From: a virus
Direction: 5' to 3' (one strand)
Virus record (IMG/VR): IMGVR_UViG_3300045974_000132
Location: 1-64,000 of that record
DNA: 64,000 bases
How positions within the stretch are numbered: position 1 is the stretch's first letter; every line of letters begins with the position of its first letter. Positions 34,068 through 41,702 of this stretch are shown here, piece by piece. Below the pieces are notes generated by a model. It searched no databases and was not told the DNA's origin. It saw nothing but the letters and a program-made list of their open reading frames with translations. Made by a program: the position numbers and the translations under genes.

Positions 34068-34676
34068 ATGGATGTTATTGGCAATTTAGACTTTAAAGGC
34101 ATGGGCGGTAAGCTAAAGCGTGCTGTTTTAGCAAGCGGTGATTTTCCACTTAATCCCTCTGAAGGTGAGTTCTTATTTAAGGATCAACGCGTGTTTCTTT
34201 GCGTTAAGATTCTTAACGGTCTGCCCTTTTGGATTCCACTGACTCAAGTTCTTAACACCGTTCGTTTCGACCAAGCAACTCCGGCTCTCGAATGGTCTAT
34301 CAACCATAATCTAGGTGTCAATCTTGGTCTTGTCCAAGTATATGATGCTAGTGGTAAACAAATTCTTCCTGAAGATATTGATTGCAGCCAGAAAGACACT
34401 GCACTGATAGTCTTCAATGTTCCTACAGCAGGTAGTGCTGTAATCATGTACGGTGATGCTCTAGTAGGCGGTGATCGTCCGGTCACTGCATATGAGCAAT
34501 CCTATACTTCTGCTTCGACTACGTGGGTTGTTGCACACGGTCTAGGTTACTATCCCGCGATCACTTGCATCGTAGACAACTATGTTGTTCAGCCAGAAGC
34601 TGTCGTTAATGATAGCGTGATGCAAACAACTATTACGTTCTCTACCGCGCAGGTTGGTTCTGTTCGTTGCGTCTAA
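34068..34676 (+). CDS. Fibre-tip protein with two HNLG-type domains
   Basis: A 202-residue protein. Residues 1-60 (MDVIGNLDFKGMGGKLKRAV, EGEFLFKDQRVFLCV) form an attachment-like domain. Two HNLG-type beta modules follow: residues ~63-130 (ATPALEWSINHNLGVNLGLV, VFNVPTAGSAVIMYG) and ~142-202 (STTWVVAHGLGYYPAIT, TFSTAQVGSVRCV). It probably sits at a fibre end. GAGGCGA precedes the ATG. It overlaps no neighbour. Confidence 0.7.
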   Translation: MDVIGNLDFKGMGGKLKRAVLASGDFPLNPSEGEFLFKDQRVFLCVKILNGLPFWIPLTQVLNTVRFDQATPALEWSINHNLGVNLGLVQVYDASGKQILPEDIDCSQKDTALIVFNVPTAGSAVIMYGDALVGGDRPVTAYEQSYTSASTTWVVAHGLGYYPAITCIVDNYVVQPEAVVNDSVMQTTITFSTAQVGSVRCV

Positions 34677-34690
34677 AGGAGGTATCTAAC

Positions 34691-34912
34691 ATGCCTCGCT
34701 TATTTGCCAGCAACATGCAGTTTGACCAAACTGAAGCTGCCTCTACCTGGACTATCAATCACGGGCTAAACTGTAAGCCTGTTGTAGCAGTCTATGTAAA
34801 CTACGAAAATAAACTTCAAGAAATTCTTCCGGGTAGCATTGAGTATCCGTCTGACTCACAAGTTGTGATTCGGTTTTCGCAACCGTTCTCAGGTGTTGCA
34901 CGTTTAGTTTAA
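34691..34912 (+). CDS. Single HNLG-type domain protein
   Basis: A 73-residue protein that is almost entirely one HNLG-type beta domain (AASTWTINHGLNCKPVVAVY then IRFSQPFSGVARLV). The open frame starts at 34667, but the ATG at 34691 has AAAGGAGG 8 nt upstream and is preferred. It shares the domain with the genes at 31239, 31815 and 34068. Possible small capping or accessory virion subunit. Confidence 0.75.
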   Translation: MPRLFASNMQFDQTEAASTWTINHGLNCKPVVAVYVNYENKLQEILPGSIEYPSDSQVVIRFSQPFSGVARLV

Positions 34913-34929
34913 ACGCAAAGGGGTTTATA

Positions 34930-35343
34930 ATGGGGTTTCAATCTGTTCAAATTCGTTACCGTACAAAGCCTGCAGCGGTTCCTTCGATTGCACCTTATTA
35001 TGGCATGAGTACCCTTGCGCTGCCTACAGAGTCAATGATCTTGAATCTATCAGGTCGCGGCCCTACAGCAGGTATAATTGATACAACATTTACGTTGAAT
35101 GCTACTGTCGGTCAAGGCTTGTACCAATGGTTTGCATATCCCGCTGCTTACGGAACTGCTCAATTCTTGGACACCGACTCTAACTTCTACGGTGGTTGGG
35201 ATGGCGCCCACGATGATCCTCAAAACATATATGGGCCTACTTCTGTCGATGTTCATGTAGGCGGAAACCTAATTCCGTTCTATGTGTATCGTACAGACTA
35301 TCCAGATTTAGGCACCTGCCACTGGAAGTCCAGTCAAGGCTGA
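34930..35343 (+). CDS. Virion protein matching the C-terminus of the BIG2 fibre
   Basis: A 137-residue protein equivalent to the last ~135 residues of the gene at 26611-28320. Both share a YYG..LP start, FAYPAAYGTAQFLD, FYGGWDGAHDDP, an IPFYVYRTDYPDLG strand and a Trp near the end. It appears to be a stand-alone copy of that domain, perhaps a fibre tip or adaptor. AAAGGGG precedes the ATG. Confidence 0.75.
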   Translation: MGFQSVQIRYRTKPAAVPSIAPYYGMSTLALPTESMILNLSGRGPTAGIIDTTFTLNATVGQGLYQWFAYPAAYGTAQFLDTDSNFYGGWDGAHDDPQNIYGPTSVDVHVGGNLIPFYVYRTDYPDLGTCHWKSSQG

Positions 35344-35356
35344 TAGGTAGACTACA

Positions 35357-35986
35357 ATGCCCATTAATTTAGCTTCGTTCATACAACCTAGAAACGCTAC
35401 TAATCCAGATCCTGCTTTAAGAAATACCTACTACTTGTTAGAAGATATTTATGTCAAAGGTGGCTATCAAGTTCGCACTAATATTGCTGAACGGGATGCG
35501 ATAAACCCTTTGAATGTTAAAGAAGGCATGCTTGTATATACCCAAGCTGATAAGAAACTTTGGATTCTTGGTAACGATTTACACACATGGTCTGAATTTA
35601 AAACAGGTGGTAGTGCACCTGCTAGAACATCAATAACACATACAACAGATTCCTTATCACCTAATGGCTTTGTAGACTTTACGCTTCCGTTAGGCAGTAC
35701 TGTTTTAATTGAGAGTTTATCCGTAGATAAGCCTATTACAGTAGAAGCTTTCGATAGTCCTGCTCGCAACAATTCAAATCCTTACAAATTTATTGCCACT
35801 GCTAGTCACTTAGCTGATGACGGATCTACACTCATGTCAGACGGTAGCGTAGTTAAAGGTAGACGTTATTCGATCTTAGCAAACGGTGAAAGCCCTTTGA
35901 CTAATCTGATTTACTTTAGGATTACGAATAGTAGTCCTGTCGCAACTGCTGTAATCCTAAACATTTCATATTTACCGTTAGAATAA
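35357..35986 (+). CDS. Fibre protein with shared attachment domain
   Basis: A 209-residue protein. Residues 1-90 match the N-terminal domain of the collagen-like gene and of 31239-31685 (LLEDIYVKGGYQVRTN, VKEGMLVYTQADKKLW). The rest is a beta-rich domain (HTTDSLSPNGFVDFTLPLG, RRYSILANGESPL) with jelly-roll-like character. Similar beta domains occur in phage fibre tips. It ends 9 nt before the next gene. Confidence 0.75.
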   Translation: MPINLASFIQPRNATNPDPALRNTYYLLEDIYVKGGYQVRTNIAERDAINPLNVKEGMLVYTQADKKLWILGNDLHTWSEFKTGGSAPARTSITHTTDSLSPNGFVDFTLPLGSTVLIESLSVDKPITVEAFDSPARNNSNPYKFIATASHLADDGSTLMSDGSVVKGRRYSILANGESPLTNLIYFRITNSSPVATAVILNISYLPLE

Positions 35987-35995
35987 GGAGTAGTT

Positions 35996-37156
35996 ATGTC
36001 CTCAGGTTTTTCTGTTCAACGTAATGGTTTTGTCAAAGTTGGTGACATCATTGGCTCCGTCATTACTGATCTTGAAGCAAACGGCTTTACTTTAAAGTTC
36101 CCAGCCGTTGCTCCCATTAACTGGGCTTCACCCTATAAGGTTACACTAGAAGCAGGTAGTACTGTTGATCCGCTTGCTACTACTCAGAAGTGGCGTATTC
36201 AATTCACTGTCATTGATGACTTCCAGTGCAAGATGTATGTTGCTGCTGATCTTCAGCTTCCAGATGACGGCAGCGTTGCAAAGCTCAACGTTGATTTCAA
36301 TACTGCTGTTGACAATGCTGGTGTTATCGGTACTGATCTAGTGTACCCCTATAAGCTAGATGGTACAACGCTCATTGTTCCAGATACTCCGTACAATGCG
36401 AGCACTCCTACTACTCTTGCAATGGTTCAACGAAGCAAGCGTATTAATAATGCGGATAGCCAATTCATTGATCGCTCTATTCGTATTCCCGATCTAGCAA
36501 CTGCTGCAAACTACCCAATGAGCTATCTGCTCAATGTTACACCGCGTGGTTTCTCGTTGTGTATTTGGGAAGAAGCTCAAGACATTACAGCTGGTCAAAA
36601 CTTCTCGTGGGTTGTTGTTCAGCGCCCAGTTGATCGTACTACGGGTCAAGCTTTGGTCGATACTGCAACTAAGTGTCCTTTGTTCTGCGTATATGGTCTT
36701 CAGGATATGTATGTACCTGCTGCTATTAAACCGAAGGACAGTGCTGATACTAATGGTCACGCTATCATTATCTATCCAGAGCGTTGGGAAAGTGGTATTA
36801 AGAAGTTTGTAGTGCGTGAGTCTGATGTTGTTAAGCCTACTCCTTCTATGCCTGCTACGTATGATTCTGTTGACAGTAACGGTATCATGAATGCAGGTAA
36901 GCAAGTAACGATCACGGAAGATAACAAGTACGTTGTTACTTTCCCAAACAAACTTAATACCTACCGTTATGCTTATACGCAAGAGCTTGACTTAGTTGGT
37001 TATACTTCTGCCAGCGTCATTGCTCAATATGCTAAGGTTCCTCTCACTGTTTACGGTGAAAGCTCTGCACGTACTTACCAGGCGATGTTAGCAAACGGTA
37101 TCAACAATACGAAGATGCGCGTTCTATTCCTTACGAACGGCGGCGGTATTTCTTGA
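35996..37156 (+). CDS. Unknown virion structural protein
   Basis: A 386-residue protein that I do not recognise. It starts with GFSVQRNGFVKVGDIIGSVI and is mostly beta with a few helices; the middle contains YPMSYLLNVTPRGFSLCIWE and VQRPVDRTTGQ. Its position and composition indicate a virion protein, perhaps a fibre or baseplate part. GGAG precedes the ATG. A terminator follows directly after its stop. Confidence 0.65.
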   Translation: MSSGFSVQRNGFVKVGDIIGSVITDLEANGFTLKFPAVAPINWASPYKVTLEAGSTVDPLATTQKWRIQFTVIDDFQCKMYVAADLQLPDDGSVAKLNVDFNTAVDNAGVIGTDLVYPYKLDGTTLIVPDTPYNASTPTTLAMVQRSKRINNADSQFIDRSIRIPDLATAANYPMSYLLNVTPRGFSLCIWEEAQDITAGQNFSWVVVQRPVDRTTGQALVDTATKCPLFCVYGLQDMYVPAAIKPKDSADTNGHAIIIYPERWESGIKKFVVRESDVVKPTPSMPATYDSVDSNGIMNAGKQVTITEDNKYVVTFPNKLNTYRYAYTQELDLVGYTSASVIAQYAKVPLTVYGESSARTYQAMLANGINNTKMRVLFLTNGGGIS

Positions 37157-37170
37157 TAAAGTACCTAATG

Positions 37171-37206
37171 AGCCTGGGAGAGTGATTTCCCAGGCTTTTT
37201 CTTTTT
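37171..37206 (+). terminator. Rho-independent terminator
   Basis: AGCCTGGGA and TCCCAGGCT form a perfect 9-bp stem with an 8-nt loop and a T-rich tail (TTTTCTTTTT). It ends the unit begun after the previous terminator. Confidence 0.92.
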
Positions 37207-37217
37207 AGGCGACTCAA

Positions 37218-40200
37218 ATGTATAATTTCGGTCAATCAATAAATCAAAACCCGTCTACTACCGCAATATCTTCTGCTGTAGTTATGGCAGTTGCCCAAAC
37301 ACTTACTACTAGTCTGGGTGTATTTGTTGTTAACGGTATTGTTAAAACCAATTCTGTTGCTGTAGTTGCTAATGACTCTGTTCAGGTTCAGCTAACTACG
37401 TCAGCCGCAAATGCTACTACGGTATTTGCAGTTATATCCAACTCTTTAAATAATGAGTTGGGTTACTACCTAGCTACAACTAAGTCTATTATAGCACATT
37501 CCCTGTCTACTCAGGTATATTTTACAACACCTCAGTTTCTTAATAGAAACTCTTTAATATCAACATCGCTCATTACGGTTGCAGGCATTGCTAGTGATAT
37601 AACTGTTCCTGTAGTAATACCTAATGTTTACGGAGCTTACATATTAAAGAACGGTGTGAATTCAGGGCAGACAACTAATGCTGCATTGAACGATACTTTG
37701 CAAATTGCGTTTACTACGCCCTCTTATTCTAGCCTAGCTATCAGCATACCCATAGCTGTGGGTAATATGAATACCTGGTTTAGTGCAGTAACGCGCTCAA
37801 TTACTACTCAGCCTACTCCCTTTTACTTAAGCCCTAGCGTAGGATGTACGCCGGGAACTACTTACTCAACGCCCTCTATAACTATAAGTGGCCTTGATGC
37901 AGATGCTTCAATACCTGTACAAACACCCACGGGTAGCATAACAAAAAATGGAATACTGGTAGGAACCTATACAACAGTGGTTAACGGTGATCATCTTATC
38001 TTTACAGCGCTATCACCCTTGAACAGTAAGGATTCTGCGTTTATTACAATAACTGCAGGTAGCTATCTGACAATATGGTCTATTACTAATAAGAGTTCTT
38101 CTACATACGTTAGTGACTCTTACTTAGGAGTACAACCGATTAACTATCCTGTTACTACCCTAAATACAGATATAAGTTTAAAGTATCTTAATGGTACTAC
38201 TACAGGCTATATATCTTTAGCTACACCCACTAACACTATAGTATCAGGTAATGATGCTATAGTGCTGCTAAACTATTCTTTGGCTACTGCTCAAATTGTA
38301 GACTCTGTAACAAACAAGTTGGTTAAGAACTTAACGTTTGCCGCAAATAGTAAACCTATAGCTTCAGACTACTATCCTAAAGCAAGCAGCGGTGCTACTT
38401 CTTTAGTTGTTGCACTCAACGGTACTAATACAATAGCAGTATATGATAGTGATTACAACCTATCAAATACTTTTACTCTTCCTTTTAGCCCAGACGGTAT
38501 GTGCGTGGGCTTAGACAACCTAGTGTATGTATCAAATAAAGCATCTAATGTAGTTCAAAAATACTCGATCACAGGCTCATTCGTTGCTAGTTTAACAATA
38601 CCTTCACCTACTCTGTTAAAGTGTATAGATGAGGTATACATTATTTCAGCATCTGGTGGCGTTTATACACCTACTTCCGTTACACCTCTAGTAGCAAGCA
38701 TCTATTGTACAGACCTAGACGTTTTGAACGATCAAAAAGTATTTCTAAATGTCTATGATAATTCTGTCTTAGTTTATCAATTAGGTATACTAGTTCAGAC
38801 AATTTATCTATCTTTTATACCTACTGCTGTAACGCAAGCTAGCAACGGTAACATATATGTAACAGATACGTATAGATCCTTGTATGTAATCAATGGTAAC
38901 ACTATTACTCAGTATGCAACAGGTGCTATGGTTGTAGGTCTAGGCTGTAAAAATTCAATTGTCTATGCTATTGAAACATTGAAGAATGTAAATCTTGCAG
39001 CCTTCACAGTAACAAGCAGTGAACCTACACTCACATATACACCCTCTGACATAGTTAATAGTGCTTTAGGTATAAGCTGTACTTCCTCTACTTTAACTGT
39101 TTCAAATGTTTTGCGGACTAATCAGATTAATATCGAACCTTATCCGGGTTTGAGTGTATCTAAAAACGGTACCGGTATTGCAACGTCTGGTGGAAAGATA
39201 CCTGTATCAAACGGAGATATAATTCAATTTAATGTCAATAGTTCTCAGAGCTATAATACGTTGGAAAAGATAAATGCCAGTATAGGGGCTTCTGCTTATA
39301 CTTTATCAATAACAACTGCACCTGATATTATACCTGAGACCCTCACCTTTAATAACTTGTTGAACAAAGCAATTGATACTGTTGTATCAACAGAGCCTAT
39401 GCTTATAGCAGGGCTGTCCAACGGTTTTACAGCCGTTTTAAATATAGTTAGTAGTTCACCTGTTTATGGGTTTATACTGAACGGAACGTATGTAGGCACT
39501 ACTGCATCTGTTGTTAATGGTGACTTACTTGCTGTTTCCCTAACAGTCGAGGGCTTATACGGTGTGCAGACAGACTATACGATAACAGCATCTGACTATT
39601 TTAATACTACTACTACGGTAGGCGGTGTATCTGTTACGTCATTGTTATTAGATGGGCCTATCACGTGGCCGGTATTTGCTACCTTAACGCAAGATGCAGC
39701 ATTCAAACTTATAGAGTATTCTGCATCTGATGCTGTTATAAGTACACCAAACTTCATAGAAGTAGGCCGTACAGATAGAGCAGTGTCAAATCTTAAGGTA
39801 GGCCGCGTAGTACATAGCCCTATACCTACTTCAGGTGTAACACGTACTCCGATTAAGTCAGATAGTCCTATTAGTTTCTTCAATGAGACAACTCCGTTAA
39901 ATGAAATAAGATGGGCATTAAAGGAAACACCTATAAAGCCCATATTGACATTGTATCAGAATAATAGAATCCACCTAGTTCCTTACTTTATCTCGGCTGT
40001 CTTACAAAAAGCAGCGTTGGAAAAAGCAGGATTGAATACTGGCTTAGTATTCAAGAATTCTATTCCTACATTGAATACTTTGAGTACAGGTGCTATTGCT
40101 CAACATAGTTCTAGTAAAGCTTCAGTAGAGGGCTTCGGCGTATATGTTAATGCGTCCCAACATACTTCTGCTCAAAACTTCGGTAAAGCTCTATCTATTA

Positions 40201-40967
40201 CTGTATATGAGGCAACCGCGAACTACGGAGATGCACCCAAAGCAACCGGTTATATGTATCAACCCTTAGTTGTTCTGTATGAGTATAATACACAAAGACC
40301 TGTAGATCAAATATTTGAACCTAGACCTATATTTGTCTCTCCTGAATACACATTGGACAATTATGTGTTTAGTGAGTATGGGTACTTTATTGAACCTTTA
40401 GTTGGTCTAAATATAAAGGCACAGGAGTATTACTTTACTTACGGCAACCTACTAGATAAGACACAATTTATTGAAATAACAGTGGAAGGATTTGAGTTTA
40501 CACCTAAACCTTATGAAATAGAAGCAAATGCAGCAACCGACTCAGTTAAGTGGGTAGCACACTCTACCGATCAAACCTTTAAGGTGGCAGATTATAATCT
40601 GCATCCTGTAGCATTTGCACATTTTATACACTCAGCATTGTCAACGTATTCTACGGCTATTGCTAATTTTATAAAAGTAACAGATTTAGTTGTATTTGAT
40701 CCTACACCTATAGCTTGCAACTTACATGGGTTGTTTACTAGTCCTAGTTCCCTATATGCAGATGCTCTATTCCAAGGTTTTACCCAGGATCAAGTTTCTA
40801 TAGTTGACTATAAAGGGTGCAAACTGTGGACAGTTCCGCCTGTTGCAGAAACAATCAATTGCGGTTCTTCGGGCTCTTTAACACCTATAGCGTGGGATGT
40901 AAATCAAGGTATAAGTCCTTTGTTCATAGGCGTGACTAAAGACACTGGTTGGGTTAGCGGGGGTTGA
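37218..40967 (+). CDS. Large fibre/adhesin with repeated NG beta modules and a propeller-like section
   Basis: A 1249-residue virion protein. At least five beta modules share a KNGV/VNGD pattern (around residues 35, 140, 239, 645 and 751, such as YILKNGVNSGQTTN and GFILNGTYVGTTAS). Residues ~390-625 look like a beta propeller of the YVTN/NHL type (VALNGTNTIAVYDSDY, GLDNLVYVSNKASN, ASNGNIYVTDTYRSLY). The C-terminal ~400 residues are not recognised and end in LFIGVTKDTGWVSGG. Such layered architecture suits a long surface-binding fibre. It uses many A/T-ending codons, unlike the gene at 31815. Confidence 0.75.
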   Translation: MYNFGQSINQNPSTTAISSAVVMAVAQTLTTSLGVFVVNGIVKTNSVAVVANDSVQVQLTTSAANATTVFAVISNSLNNELGYYLATTKSIIAHSLSTQVYFTTPQFLNRNSLISTSLITVAGIASDITVPVVIPNVYGAYILKNGVNSGQTTNAALNDTLQIAFTTPSYSSLAISIPIAVGNMNTWFSAVTRSITTQPTPFYLSPSVGCTPGTTYSTPSITISGLDADASIPVQTPTGSITKNGILVGTYTTVVNGDHLIFTALSPLNSKDSAFITITAGSYLTIWSITNKSSSTYVSDSYLGVQPINYPVTTLNTDISLKYLNGTTTGYISLATPTNTIVSGNDAIVLLNYSLATAQIVDSVTNKLVKNLTFAANSKPIASDYYPKASSGATSLVVALNGTNTIAVYDSDYNLSNTFTLPFSPDGMCVGLDNLVYVSNKASNVVQKYSITGSFVASLTIPSPTLLKCIDEVYIISASGGVYTPTSVTPLVASIYCTDLDVLNDQKVFLNVYDNSVLVYQLGILVQTIYLSFIPTAVTQASNGNIYVTDTYRSLYVINGNTITQYATGAMVVGLGCKNSIVYAIETLKNVNLAAFTVTSSEPTLTYTPSDIVNSALGISCTSSTLTVSNVLRTNQINIEPYPGLSVSKNGTGIATSGGKIPVSNGDIIQFNVNSSQSYNTLEKINASIGASAYTLSITTAPDIIPETLTFNNLLNKAIDTVVSTEPMLIAGLSNGFTAVLNIVSSSPVYGFILNGTYVGTTASVVNGDLLAVSLTVEGLYGVQTDYTITASDYFNTTTTVGGVSVTSLLLDGPITWPVFATLTQDAAFKLIEYSASDAVISTPNFIEVGRTDRAVSNLKVGRVVHSPIPTSGVTRTPIKSDSPISFFNETTPLNEIRWALKETPIKPILTLYQNNRIHLVPYFISAVLQKAALEKAGLNTGLVFKNSIPTLNTLSTGAIAQHSSSKASVEGFGVYVNASQHTSAQNFGKALSITVYEATANYGDAPKATGYMYQPLVVLYEYNTQRPVDQIFEPRPIFVSPEYTLDNYVFSEYGYFIEPLVGLNIKAQEYYFTYGNLLDKTQFIEITVEGFEFTPKPYEIEANAATDSVKWVAHSTDQTFKVADYNLHPVAFAHFIHSALSTYSTAIANFIKVTDLVVFDPTPIACNLHGLFTSPSSLYADALFQGFTQDQVSIVDYKGCKLWTVPPVAETINCGSSGSLTPIAWDVNQGISPLFIGVTKDTGWVSGG

Positions 40968-41659
40968 TGCGTATGATGTATATCACAAAAGGAGATTTTA
41001 GACATTTTATACCTGCAGCGCCGGCTAGAAACTATTACCTACCTGTATATGATTTATATGGAGATAAGATTCTTCATTATGAATTCTCCTCAGACGGTAC
41101 AGGCGTTGCAACTATGCCTGATTTCTTTAACGGAGTAGAAGGTTCTATTTCTGTAACATGCAACGGTATTGACCTAAAACAAACTGACTATAAATACGAT
41201 ACTTATTTTTTAACGGTATCTTCCTACTATGAACTTCAAGTTACAGTTTTGACAGATTCACAAGATCCTACAAAAGTAACTACAAAGTCTGAAAATGTCC
41301 CTGTAGGTGCAATACCTCCTATCGGTAAGCTAATAGAAGTCAATGTCTCTATACCTACTCCTATAGGTGATACGGGATGGCAATATTTTGATTTTAGCGA
41401 ACTGTTAATCCAAGGAGCGAATCCTACAGATCAAACAGTGTTGGACGAATATCATAACTTTCAAGGTGGGTACAGATTAATGTTGGAGATAATATCTCAA
41501 CCTGCTTTTGGAGAAGCTGTAATTAGCGACTACAAATTAGGTATTAGATATAAAGCCCCTGTAGGCTTCAAAGGGCTTGATAGTTTTTCATACCGGCTTG
41601 TAACAGAGTTTGGTCAAAAATCGGAGCCTGCTTGTATTTCATTGCACGTAGGTATGTAG
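40967..41659 (+). CDS. Ig/cadherin-like virion protein
   Basis: A 230-residue protein. The ATG at 40967 overlaps the previous TGA by one base, with GGGGG just upstream; a TTG one codon earlier is less likely. The first ~100 residues are unknown. The C-terminal ~75 (LEIISQPAFGEAVISDYKLG then FKGLDSFSYRLVTEFGQKSE) match the bacterial cadherin/Big pattern of a Pro-x-x-G start and a D-x-F-x-Y-x strand. It is translationally coupled to the large adhesin and may be its partner. Confidence 0.7.
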   Translation: MRMMYITKGDFRHFIPAAPARNYYLPVYDLYGDKILHYEFSSDGTGVATMPDFFNGVEGSISVTCNGIDLKQTDYKYDTYFLTVSSYYELQVTVLTDSQDPTKVTTKSENVPVGAIPPIGKLIEVNVSIPTPIGDTGWQYFDFSELLIQGANPTDQTVLDEYHNFQGGYRLMLEIISQPAFGEAVISDYKLGIRYKAPVGFKGLDSFSYRLVTEFGQKSEPACISLHVGM

Positions 41660-41702
41660 TTATTTCTAATTTAAGTCTACGCTATTGATCTCGGAGATTC
41701 AA

